Shown one piece after another: positions 31,600 to 42,300 of a stretch of 64,000 nucleotides of DNA. The translations under genes were made by a program, and so were the position numbers. How positions within the stretch are numbered: position 1 is the first letter of the stretch; the number at the start of each line of letters is the position of its first letter. This DNA comes from Hemerocallis citrina (Eukaryota > Streptophyta > Magnoliopsida > Asparagales > Asphodelaceae): NCBI GenBank assembly GCA_017893485.1, contig CM030364.1:251198731-251262730 (forward strand), read 5' to 3'. Under the pieces are notes generated by a model. It was given only the letters and a program-made list of their open reading frames with translations. It was not told the DNA's origin and ran no database searches.

Positions 31600-33350
31600 G
31601 ACCTAAGTAAAGCAGCTCGGCACTCCAGACCCAACGGCTGAGATCGTCCCACGTCCCTTAGATCCAACACCCAAGTGACAGGCGATCCGAGCCATATCAC
31701 TCGGATTCCGAGCAAGTGCCAATCCGAGCTACGGAATGGAGAAAAACAACTTTCTCCTCAAGATTCGTGCAAGATTTTGATCAGACGGCCCAGATCATGC
31801 CAGCGTCACTAAACGACAAGATAGTGTTTTCTTGGGAACCGTGCCTACCTCGAGATCTGTGCCATCATCCAACGGCTGAGATCGTCCCATATCCCTCAGA
31901 TCTAACACCCGAGCGACGGGCGATCCGAGCCATATCGCTCGGATTCCGAGCAAGTGCCAATCCGAGCTATGAAATGGAGAAAAACAACTTTCTCCTCAAG
32001 ATTCGTGCAAGATTTTGATCAGACAGCCCAGATCATGCCAGCGTCACTAAACGACAAGATAGTGTTTTCTTGGGAACCGTGCCTGCCTCGAGATCTGTGC
32101 CATTATCCAACGGCTGAGATCGTCCCACGTCCCTTGGATCCAACACCCGAGCGACAGGCGATCCGAGCCATATCGCTCGGATTTCGAGCAAGTGCCAATC
32201 CGAGCTACGAAATGGAGAAAAACAAATTTCTCCTCAAGATTCGTGCAAGATTTCGATCAGACGGCCCAGATCATGCCAGCGTCGCTAAACGACAAGATAG
32301 TGTTTTCTTGGGAACCGTGCCTGCCTCGAGATCTGTGCCATCATCCAACGGCTGAGATCGTCCCACGTCCCTCGGATCCAACACCCGAGCGAAGGCGATC
32401 CGAGCCATATCGCTCGGATTCCGAGCAAGTGCCAATCCGAGCTACGAAATGGAGAAAAACAACTTTCTCCTCAAGATTCGTGCAAGATTTCGATCAGACG
32501 GCCCAGATCATGCCAGCGTCGCTAAACCACAAGATAGTGTTTTCTTGGGAACCGTGCCTGCCTCGAGATATGTGCCATCATCCAAGGGCTGAGATCGTTC
32601 CACGTCCCTTGGATCCAACACCCGAACAACAAGCGATCCGAGCCACTTGCGCGAGGGTAAAACCAAGCTATATCGCTCGGATTCCGAGCAAGTGCCAATC
32701 CGAGCTACGAAATGGAGAAAAACAACTTTCTCCTCAAGATTCGCGCTAGATTCAGATCAGACGGCTCAGATCTCACCAGCGCCACTACACGACAAGATAG
32801 TATTTTCTTGAAAACTGAGCCAGCATTAAGATTCGCGCAAAGATCCGACGGCTCAGATCGCTCCACGTCGCTCAGTATTCTGAGCCGAGCGACTAGCGAT
32901 CCGAGCCACTTGCGCGAGGGTAAATCCGAGCCATTTTGCTCGGATTCCGAGCAAGTGCCAATCCGACCCTCGAAAGTGAAGAAAATTGCTGCCGAGCGTC
33001 CCCAACCGTTGGATCGTTACGAAATTTGCGCCTTAGATGATGGACGGACCAGATTACGCAACGTCCACTAAACGACAAGATAGTGTTTTCTTGAGAACTG
33101 TGCCCGCCTCGAGATTCGCACCGAGATCCGATGGCTCAGATCGCTTCACGTCACTCAGAAATCTGAACCAAGCAACTAGTGATCCGAGCCACTGGTGCGA
33201 GGGAAAAACTGACCTACTTCGCTCGGATGCCGAGCAAGTGCCAATCTGACCCTCAAAAGCGAAAAAAATTCTGCCGAGCGACTCTGTCCATCCGATCTTC
33301 CAAAAATCCGCGCTCGCTCAAGATCAACGGTCCAGATTGCGCCACGCCAT
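31600..33350 (+). repeat. 238-bp tandem array upstream of the antisense gene in element F
   Basis: Units begin near 31690, 31928, 32166, 32403 and 32665 (identical peptides start at 31716, 31954 and 32192, exactly 238 apart), then degrade to 33340. Each has 'cgctcggattccgagcaagt', 'cagacggcccagatcatgcc' and 'acgacaagatagtgttttct'. 'CGCTCGGATTCCGAGC' is a near-perfect palindrome repeated in each unit. Related motifs occur at 540-800 in element G. Apparent reading frames are repeat by-products. Confidence 0.92.
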
Positions 33351-33769
33351 AATTCGGTATTTTATTTATTAAAATCACTTTATTTACTTAAAAAATTGCA
33401 AAAAAATGATTAAAAATTCGAAAAAATTAATTAAAAATACTAGAAAATAATTATAAAGTTGGGGAAATATTTTTGAGCCCCCGAGCAAATAATTATTGCT
33501 CAGGACCATTTATTAAGACCCCCGAACGACGAATCGACACTTCGCAAAATTAAGTAAATATTCCGAAAAAATAGATAAAAATCACCAAATATCCAGAAGA
33601 GTTCAAAAACAACTCAGAGCACACAACTAACTTAGAAAATCACCATACTGCCTCCGACAAAGATTCGAAACCTTCCATTTGGACTCCGATACAACTCCGC
33701 CAGCCATTAAAACAGTAAAATTACTCCTCAAAGGCTAATCAAGCTCAGTCTTTGGGAGTGGGGAGCTCA
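33351..33769 (+). other. AT-rich tract and polypurine tract before the F 3' LTR
   Basis: 33351-33620 is A/T-rich non-coding. 33475-33540 carries two 'cccccgagc/cccccgaacg' motifs. 33751-33769 'tttgggagtggggagctca' is the polypurine tract that would prime plus-strand synthesis at the LTR boundary. Confidence 0.75.
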
Positions 33770-34364
33770 TGACATGGCTAAAAATAGGGTTAAATCGGAA
33801 CCGTCCAAATCAGGAACGAATCTTAAAGCCTAGGGGTAAAATGGTAATTTCGCCTACCAATGGGTCTGAAGTGGGTACTGGATCTCCTTCTTGGAAACCC
33901 ACTAACCTGCGAATGGATCCACCTCAACTGGGTGTGGGTTTCAACCCGCAACAAACCCGGTCCAGAAAGGATAGAATTAGGGTTTCTGATTAATCCTAAT
34001 CAACGGCCCTGATTCATATCTATCCCTTCACTGGGGATTAGGGATTACATTCCTTATCTAACCACAGGGATTACATTCCTAATCTGATCCCAGCGGCGCC
34101 TATAAATATCCCCACATCCATCTCCATTAAGAGGTAATCAATCTTTTGCCAGTTTTTGCGCCCTTTCATAACCACTTCTAATTACTGACTTGGGCGTCGG
34201 AGGGTGTGTCGCCGGGAACAACCCCAGTGTCTCGCACTTTTTGCAGGTGAACGGCGGGAGACAGCGTCAAACTCCGGCGGAACAAGTAACAGGTTTGCTA
34301 TTCAGTTTTCCTAAGGATCCACAAATACTATCTGTTTGCCCCCACACCAGATTCAGCGGCAAGA
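33770..34364 (+). mobile_element. 3' LTR of element F
   Basis: 595 bases, TGACATGGCTAAAAATAG to CAGCGGCAAGA, followed by the target duplication CTAAT (34365-34369). It differs from the 5' LTR at roughly 20 sites plus two small indels. Confidence 0.93.
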
Positions 34365-35942
34365 CTAATCAATTTATTTTGTATTTTATGACTGAGATAA
34401 TGAAAATAAGTTTCACTATTTATAACTCGTCGAACATGTTCTTTCATTGTTGGATCTCACTCTGCAAGCATTTCAATTAAACCTAGAAAATTTCCATTAT
34501 TATTTTCATAAATTTTCACATTTGATCCACGAAATGGTATACTATGTTTAGCTAGATATTCTACACATGAAATTATTCTTCACAATACTTCCTTCCAATG
34601 TTTTTTCTTTGTTAATTTTATTTAGAATATCTTTATCAATTGTTTCATTTTTTTTCTAATCTTCGACGTAATTCAAACCAAAAGTTCATGTTAATGAGGT
34701 GGTCATTACTTGCTTCATGTTATTTAAGCCTTTCACTAAGATGTACCCAATCATTATACCCTTTATTTACTAATTTACCTTTTTGGAGACCTTTTTTAAA
34801 TAACTTGCAATAGAAACAAAATGCTTTATCAATATCCTTCCAATACACCAGCCATATTCTATCTTGTTTCTCTTCATTGGATAAATTTTGAGTGTAATGT
34901 GAAGAAGAGATATGTCTAGATAGTTTATCTTTAGGACCATCTACTATTAATAAATCTCTTATAGGACCTTTTTCAACTAATAAATCTCTCGATTTTGTGT
35001 CTAGATTATCCCAAGTTCTTGATCATAAATGTTCAACTCTAACGGAATTGTTGAACATGGTTCTTTATTACAAAAATTTTCAACATTTTCATGTTTATTA
35101 TGATAAGATTATTAACATGTTTGTTTCTACCAAGAGCTATATCATTAATATTTTCATTTCTATTCTGAACTAGATTATCAACATGTTCATTCATATTGTG
35201 ACCTAAATCATTCACTAATTCATTTTCTTTTGAAGTTTCAACTACATTTTCTTGTTCTTTAAAAAAATTTATTAAGGGCTCCTTTTTTTGATTGGGTTAA
35301 TTGTTCGAGTCTTCTATTTTTCTTAAGTTTCTTATAACCAAATGCATATTTTTTAGGAACCATTTTTTGTAATAAAAAACTATGTCTAGTAATCAAATTA
35401 GTTATGTGGAAACAAAACAACCTGATTGAAGTCGTAAACAGATCTGATGTGTGAATTTGCTTTAGAAATATATAAGATAATCACAAGACTTGCAATTCAA
35501 AATTTGAAACAAATATACAATTGGTCAATTTTTTTATGAGATAAAGCCATTTTTCAAAAATGATATTTAAAATAATTTGTATGGTTTGCTAGCAAGAAAA
35601 CAAAAGGAGATTCAATTCAGGCTACAAATTCTAAGCATATTGCAGGAACAAAACCCCTTAAACCCACCCAAATATCCAAACAAATCAATTCTAGTCATTG
35701 TTGTTGGTATATGAACCTATGGTTTTGATTGCCTGGAATGGTCTTAACTACAATAACACATAATCACATACAATATGCTACTTCTAAAAATTAGTCTTAC
35801 ATTAGTCATTAGTTCGTGCATCAAGGCATCCAAATAAAAACTAATAGTTGCAAACTGAGAAAAGACTTAATCATAAAAGTATCAATAAATTTCATTGAAT
35901 TCAGATATGAAGAGTCCTGCACTGCAAATCAAGAGAAAATTC

Positions 35943-38900
35943 AGAAACTTAAGAGGAAAAAAAAGTCTCGAACAATTAACCCAATCTAAAAAAGGAGCCC
36001 TTACTTAAAAATTTGTTAAAGAACAAGAAAGTGTAGTTGAAACTTCAAAAGAAAATGAATTAGTGAATGATTTAGGTCACAATATGAATGAACATGTTGA
36101 TAATCTAGTTCAGAATAGAAATAAAAATATTAATGATAAAGCTCTTGGTAGAAACAAACATGTTAATAATCTTGATCATAATGAACATGAAAATGTTGAA
36201 AATTTTTGTAATAAAGAACCAAGTTCATCAATTCCCTTAGAGTTGAACATTTATGATCCAAGAACTTGGGATAATCTAGACACGGATCCATTAATGAAAA
36301 TTGGGCGTCTCTCAAGCCCACTAATCCGAAACAGATATGTCTTACTGGGTTGTTATAACAACCTAATATAAATGAGTCCATATTATTTAAATATGATTTA
36401 AAGATTAACTTATAATTTCAGTTGCATGCCCTTGTTTCTATATAATGGGAAGCGGAGCGTGACACCCCTTGCTGTTCGTTGCCTCAACCCCACCTCTCGA
36501 CAACTATTGCGGTCACCGACGGTCCTCACCTGGCAACACCCTCATGCAACCACCCATCCAAGCGCCGCATGCCGCTCAAGTCCAACAACATCACAACATT
36601 GTCTACAAATCTCAAATATTTCTTTATCGTCTCTAGATTATTATACAAAAAGAAAGAAGAGGATCAACTTACACTTGAATGACATTGTTGTTGCTATCAC
36701 AAATAACAGAGTTCCAGGTACAAGGGTTTACTTGATTTTGGATCCAATCAGTAAGCTGATTTGCTGTTGCATTCAGTTTAACCTTCAAATCAATGCATCT
36801 CCTGAAAGATTTCACATCTTTCAATATTTTTTATGAACAAAGACCACACAAAATCGAGAGATTTATTAGTTAAAAAAGGTCCTATAAGAGATTTATTAAT
36901 AGTAAATGGTCCTCAAGATAAACTACCCAGACATTTCTCTTCTTCACGTTACACTTGAAATTTATCCAATGGAGAGAAACAAGATAGAATATGGCTGGTG
37001 TATTGGAAGGATATTGATAACGCATTTTGTTTCTGTTGCAAGTTATTTAAAAAGGTCTCCAAAAAGGTAAATTAGTAAATGAAAGGTATAACAATTGGAA
37101 ACTTCTTAGTGAAAGGCTTAAAGAACAAGAAACAAGTAATGACCACCTCATTAACATGAACATTTGGTTTGAATTACGTCAAAGATTAGAAAAAAAATGA
37201 AATAATTGATAAAGATATTCTAAATCAAATCAACAAAGAAAAAAAACATTGGAAGGAAGTATTGCGAAGAATAATTTCATGTGTAAAATATCTAGCTAAA
37301 CATAGTATACCATTTCGTGGATCAAATGTGAAAATTTATGAAAATAATTTTAAAAAAAATCTAGGTTTAATTGAAATGCTTGCAAAGTGGGATCCAACAA
37401 TGAAAGAACATGTTCGACGAATTATAAATAGTGAAACTCATTTTCATAATCTCAGTCATAAAGTACAAAATGAATTGATTAGTATGTTAGCTAGTAAAAT
37501 AAAAAGTGCAATCATTCAAAAACTTAAAGAATCAAAATATTTTTCAGTATTACTTGATTGTACTCCTGATGCAAGTCATCAGGAGCAAATGTCTTTGATA
37601 GTACGTTGTGTAGATGTTTCTATATGTCCAATAAAAGTAGAAGAGTATTTTATAGAATTTTCACAGGTGAATGACACAACTGGACAAGGAAGTTTTGTAG
37701 AATTACAAAATATGCTAAAAACTCTTGATCTTAATATTGATGACATACGAGGTCAAGGATATGATAACGGGTCTAATATGAAAGGAAAACATCAAGGAGT
37801 ACAAAAAAACTCTTAGATATAAACCCTAGAGCATTTTACACCCCATGTGGTTCTTATAGTCTTAATTTAACACTTTTTGATATGGCAAACTGTTGTGTGA
37901 AAGCACAAGATTATTTTGGAGTAGTAAACCGTATTTATACATTGTTTGCTAATTCTACAAAGTGATGACAAATTTTTAAAAATAACGTAAATGGTTATAC
38001 TGTTAATTCGTTGTTTGCCACACAATGGGAAAGTCGTGTAGAATGTGTTAAAGCAATTAGGTTCTAAGCTCCTGAAATTAGATAAGCTTTACTTGAATTA
38101 GCAGAAGCTGATATTGAGTCTAAAACAAAGAGTGAGGCTAAATCTTTAGCAAAACATAAACTTGGAGATTTTGAGTTTTTATTAGCCATGGTTATTTGGT
38201 ATGAAATATTGTTTGTTGTTAACGTAGTGAGAAAAAATTACAATTTGAAGACATGCTTATTAATGTTGCTATAGAACAAGTATAAGGGTTGATCAATTTT
38301 TTTTGAAAATTTTAGAGAGACTGGACTCAAACAAGCCATGATTGTCGCTACACAAATTGCTATTGAAATGGAAGTTGAACCTGTGTTTCATGAGAAACGT
38401 CAAATTCAAAGGAAAAAACATTTTGATGAGAATGCTGATAACGAGCCAAAACAATCGTTTGAAGAATCTTTTAAAATTAATTATTTTTATTATATTGTAG
38501 ATCGAGCTATTGGTTCACTTAAGAAAATGTTTGATCAATATAAAGCATATCAAGATATCTTTGGATTCTTATTTAGCTCGGATAAGTTAAATTCATTAAA
38601 CGATACCCAGTTGAAAACATGTTGCGACCATCTTGAGTTTGTTCTAAAACATGAAATGTTTTCTGATCTTGACGAAAAAGATTTATTTGGAGAACTAAAA
38701 ATTTTACGATAGATTTTACCAAAAGAAACAAAGACAGCTATTGATATACTAAACTTTTTTAAAATGCAAGACAATTTTGCAAATGCATTCATTGCTTATA
38801 AAATATTATTGACTATACATGTTATTGTTGCGTCTGCATAAAGAAGTTTTTTCAAATTAATATTATTGAAATCTTATCTCAGATCGACAATGTCACAAAA

Positions 38901-39011
38901 AAGACTAAATGGACTAGCTTTAATATCTATTGAAACTGTTTTTTTAGAAAAAATTGATATGAGTACCTTAATTAATGACTTTGCATCTAAACATGTGAAA
39001 TACATTTTTTA
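35943..39011 (+). pseudogene. E1 hAT transposase (TTF-type/DUF4371/hATC, ZMYM1-like), disrupted
   Basis: The body starts mid-exon ('agaaacttaag') where E2 ends; the ATG and first ~10 codons are missing. Recognisable parts: the N-terminal ELVNDLGHNMNEHVDNLVQ region (36060), IYDPRTWDNLDT (36250) then a ~560-bp insert, GSNVKIYENNFKKNLGLIEM (37320), the DUF4371 core MSLIVRCVDVSICPIKVEEY and DDIRGQGYDNGSNMKGKHQG (37590-37800), YYIVDRAIGSLKKMFDQYKA (38490), and an hATC dimerisation tail LRSTMSQKRLNGLALISIE and INDFASKHV (38880-39000). Many stops and frameshifts. This enzyme class cuts and pastes DNA with 8-bp duplications. This copy is dead. Confidence 0.85.
36284..36848. mobile_element. ~565-bp unclassified insertion in the E1 transposase
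   Basis: Comparison with E2 shows that E1 reads 'ctagacac' (36283), then 565 extra bases, then 'acacaaaatcgagag'. E2 has 'ctagacacaaaatcgagag' uninterrupted. So ACAC is duplicated at the edges. The insert contains the perfect palindrome GGTTGTTATAACAACC (36350-36365) and no recognised coding. The family is unknown. Confidence 0.7.
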
Positions 39012-39270
39012 AATGTTACATTTTGTTGTTGGAATTGTCGCTTACTATATTATGTATTTCTTTTACTGGTATGCATCTAAACTACTAAATTTGATGTTTT
39101 GTTGTTTTGTTTTTTAAGGTTTTCTCATGAAACTCCTACAAGATGCTGGAATTTTAGAGAAATTGGACATTTTTGAAGATACTAAGATTTTGCAACTTGA
39201 AATGTATTTTTAGATGAATTCATATAAAATTTTGAGAATGTACGCTACTCATATTTTTCAATTGAATTCG

Positions 39271-39272
<2 letters not shown>

Positions 39273-39333
<61 letters not shown>
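39273..39333. repeat. (AT)n microsatellite left of MITE
   Basis: About 60 bases of uninterrupted TA repeat. A similar TA run lies on the other side of the MITE (39653-39700). Confidence 0.95.
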
Positions 39334-39335
<2 letters not shown>

Positions 39336-39363
39336 AAAATCTTCCATTGAGCACTCCTTTCCA

Positions 39364-39648
39364 TGAGCACTCGCCCTTTTAGCCATCGTATGGATGATCC
39401 AAATCATTCACATTGATCTAAATGTCTACATTAGTCTAAATATGTAAAATGAAGTCATTTGAAATTTATTTGCTCATTCATTGAAGTGTTACAAAAATTG
39501 TATGACTGAATATCGTTTTTTATATAATGACATGATAGATGGGCAAATGAATTTCAGATGACTTGATTTTACATATTTAGACTAATTTAAACGTGTCGAT
39601 TACTGTGAACGGTTTGGATCATCCATACAATGACCGGAAGGGCGAGTG

Positions 39649-39652
<4 letters not shown>
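39364..39652. mobile_element. MITE with ~110-bp inverted repeats, inside E1 3' region
   Basis: Left 'tgagcactcgccctttt' through 'tatggatgatcca' and 'tagtctaaatatgtaaaat' recurs reversed on the right ('aagggcgagtgctca' at 39638-39652). It is 289 bp with no coding and sits between two TA microsatellites, compatible with insertion into TA-rich DNA. Superfamily not certain. Confidence 0.8.
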
Positions 39653-39701
<49 letters not shown>

Positions 39702-39705
<4 letters not shown>

Positions 39706-39865
39706 AAACACAAAGAAAGCTATCAAGTGGCTATCCTTCAATCTCCCCAAAATCAAATGCCCAGGTCTAACATCCCCAAAATCAATAAAACACAAAGAAA
39801 GCTATCAAGTGGCTATCCTTCAATCCCCCCAAAATCAAAGGCCCAGGTCTAACATCACAAAACAT
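39702..39865. repeat. 82-bp tandem duplication
   Basis: 'aataaaacacaaagaaagct' at 39702 recurs at 39784, with the rest ('ctatccttcaatc.ccccaaaatcaaa.gcccaggtctaac') conserved. Period 82. Confidence 0.9.
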
Positions 39866-39867
39866 AT

Positions 39868-40070
<203 letters not shown>

Positions 40071-40650
40071 ACTTATGAAAACATGGACTTTTATATCCCA
40101 ATTTATAATTATTTTTCAACATATACTAATGAAAACATGGACTTTTATTTACAACTAATTATTGTCATACTATTTAAACTTGAACTATATAATTGTTGAT
40201 TTACTATTTACATGGCTTTCATATGTTGTATCGTTCTGAAGACGTGCCGTAGGCACGTGCCCGCGGACAAATCTTGCGTATATATATACACATGGCATCG
40301 AAACCAATCTAATACTAAAATTAGTATTGGAATATGTAAAGAATGCACAATTATTTTTTTCTTCTGCACAAGGCCCTAAAAGTCTTAGGACCGGCCCTGG
40401 TTCAGGCCAACTCTCATTGCCCGAGGAGGATGTTCAATTATTAGCACCAAGTTGTTGCTTCAGGACTAGTAACAACTTGAAGGCAAAGCTGATTGAATTG
40501 TAATCAGTCCCATTGCATCCAATCTTGTTATTATAGGTGTATTATATTTAAGTTATTTTAATGACATTCCCTGTTAATTATGAAGGGGAAGTTAATTTTA
40601 TACATTGTATCAGTTGAGCTAAAGCTCTTTCTAATTGTCAAAATGTAATA

Positions 40651-41232
40651 TGATGCAGTTTGTTTTTGGGAGGCGTGTGGATGCACCAGGTGTGAGTTCT
40701 TACTCGATTTGTATTGGTGGAGGAAGCTCCTTTGCGGCCGACCCTCAGCCGGGCGAACGGTACGGAAGTAGGCGGGAGTGAGGTGGAGGCTGGATGCTCG
40801 GCTCGGATCAGGGGGCTGGGATCCGAGGTTTCGTGTACCTGCAGACGGTCTAGGAACACTGGGGTTGGTCCCGGTGGCAGACCCTCCGACGATCTATTCA
40901 GCTACTGAGAGAGAGTAACAGTAACTAGGGTTTTGAGTGGGAAAGATTGATTACCTTGGCAAGGGGTGGAGGGTCTGGTATTTATAGGAGAAGCCAACCG
41001 GGTCTGGACCCATTTGGGGCCGGGTCTGGACCCGGTTGCCCATAGGCCTGGCGTGGCAGAAGCCCAAGCAGTATAGGGCTGACGTGGCGGAGGCCCGGCC
41101 GGTTTTCAGGTTGACGTGGCAGAGACCTGGGTGGTTTCTGCGCTGATGTGGTGGGTTCGGATGATTCTGCGGTGCACGCTTTATGAGGGGATCCTGTGGC
41201 CCTGGAGGGGCCACGTCATCTGACTCATATCA
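40651..41232 (-). mobile_element. 3' LTR of element B
   Basis: Plus-strand text 'tgatgcagtttgtttttggg' to 'ctgactcatatca'. Same sequence as 49629-50174 apart from indels ('cagggggctgggat', a repeated 'gggtctggacccatttgggg' segment) and point changes. Minus-strand TATA box at about 40980. Related to the LTR of element A by shared 'ggtgtgagttctt', 'gtacctgca' and 'ctggtatttatag'. Confidence 0.92.
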
Positions 41233-41429
41233 TGAGCCCCCCACTTCTGGAGGGCTGGGTGATCCAGCCGTGTAGGAGTGGTTCTTTGCCTTTGTAGGAA
41301 GAGCAGGGTGGTGTGTGTGGTGAGGAATAGGATCTGTATCTTCCAAAAGAGGCCGGGGGGTAGGGTGAATGGATCCCCTATTAGAGTCATGCAGAGTGCC
41401 GGGCGCAGAAGAGTCAGAGCTTGGCTTAC

Positions 41430-42300
41430 CGAGCGTCGAGGGCCAGTAGATGAGCCTCTCACTGGTTGGAAAAGCAAGGGGACGTCGAGATCTGTCGAGT
41501 TGGGGCTAGGCTTGCCGAGCATCGAGGTTCGGTAGACGAGCCCCTCACTGGTTAGAAAAACGAGGGGGCATCGAGATCTGTCGTGTTGGAGCTCGGCTTG
41601 CCGAGCATCGAGGGACGGTAGGCGAGCCCATCACTGGTTGGAAAAGCAAGGTGACGTCGAGATCTGTCGAGTTGGAGCTCGGCTTGCCGAGTGTCGAGGG
41701 TCAGTGGACGAGTCCCTCACTGGTTGGAAAAGTAAGGGGACGTCGAGATCTGTCGAGTTGGAGCTCAGCTTGCCGAGTGTCGAGGGTCGGTAGACGAGCC
41801 CCTCACTGGTTGGAAAAGCAAGGGGACGTCGAGAGTCTGTAGCGGGGGTCCTTCTTGACAGGCATGGAGGGTTGGCAGGCGAGCCCACTCACTTGTTGGA
41901 AAATCAAGGGGGCATCGAGGTCCTATTCAGTAGAGGCCAGCTTGCCGAGCCCGGAGTGCCGAGCCCGGAGCGCCGAGCATCGAGGGTCAAGGGTCAGCGG
42001 ATGAGTCCCTCACTGGTTGGAAAAGCAAGGGGACGTCGAAATCTGTCGAGTTGGAGCTCGGCTTGCCGAGCGTCGAGGGTCGGTAGACGAGCCCCTCACT
42101 GGTTGGAAAAGGAAGGGGACGTCGAGAGTCTGGAGCGGGGGTTCTTCTTCACGAGCATGGAGGGTCGGCAGGCGAGCCCCCTCACTTATTGGAAAAGCAA
42201 GGGGGCGTCAAGGTCCTGTTCAGTAGAGGTCAGCTTGCCGAGCCCGGAGTGCCGAGCCCGGAGCGCCGAGCCCGGAGTGCCGAGCCCGGAATGCCGAGCC
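41430..42300 (-). repeat. ~86-bp tandem array in element B (block 1)
   Basis: Nine to ten units with 'cctcactggttggaaaagca' near 41457, 41544, 41630, 41716, 41803, 41889, 42008, 42094 and 42180. Each carries 'cttgccgagcatcgagggtc'. Later units are lengthened by insertion of 'ccgagcccggagtg' sub-units, which then dominate block 2. Confidence 0.9.

Larger units (their letters stand above)
20418..34364 (+). mobile_element. Element F: 13.9-kb Tat-like Ty3/gypsy retrotransposon
   Basis: Complete structure: 5' LTR 20418-21013, primer site, gag, protease, RT-RNase H, a second RNase H, integrase, a tandem array, an antisense gene, a second array, AT-rich tract, polypurine tract (about 33751-33768) and 3' LTR 33770-34364. 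The target duplication CTAAT is exact (20413-20417 and 34365-34369). The archaeal-type RNase H after the normal one, the long post-pol region and the antisense gene are Tat-lineage traits. The two LTRs differ at about 20 sites (roughly 96-97% identical), mostly transitions, so the insertion is moderately old. gag-pol carries at least seven stops and three frameshifts. Confidence 0.93.
18895..35364 (-). pseudogene. E2 hAT transposase (TTF-type/DUF4371/hATC, ZMYM1-like), disrupted
   Basis: The minus-strand start at 35364 gives MVPKKYAFGYKKLKK, the usual beginning of plant ZMYM1-like hAT transposases. Further pieces: the zinc-finger part (about 35050-34780, YDQEL/WDNLDT region), the GSNVKIYE region (about 34530), then after F the DUF4371 core (20400-20090, with SVILVLLMQVIRSKCL-type text), the YYIVDRAIGSLKKRFDQY region (19192-19542) and an hATC dimerisation region (about 19075-18895, SYLRS and ASKHV). 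Stops and frameshifts occur throughout even without F. F is inserted after the 'ASEIKSAII' region. Non-functional. Confidence 0.8.
18718..35944 (-). mobile_element. Inverted hAT copy E2 (5'-truncated, split by gypsy F)
   Basis: Minus-orientation hAT element. Its 3' terminus is at 18718 (CAGGGCCGGTCCTAAGA), identical in kind to the E1 3' end at 40399. Its transposase reads leftward from ATG 35364. Its 5' leader continues to about 35944, where it stops short of a 5' terminus and meets the E1 transposase body. F occupies 20418-34364. The coding parts match the E1 coding parts closely, making E1 and E2 a large imperfect palindrome. Confidence 0.7.

Noticed and set aside
31716..32749. Repeated plus-strand frames MPIRATEWRK... 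in the 238-bp array
   Set aside because: Repeat by-product; 238 is not divisible by three, so successive copies are in different frames.
35400..35940. Search for an hAT 5' terminus for E2
   Set aside because: No CCGGCCC-type terminus was found; this segment matches a leader intron, so E2 is taken as 5'-truncated.
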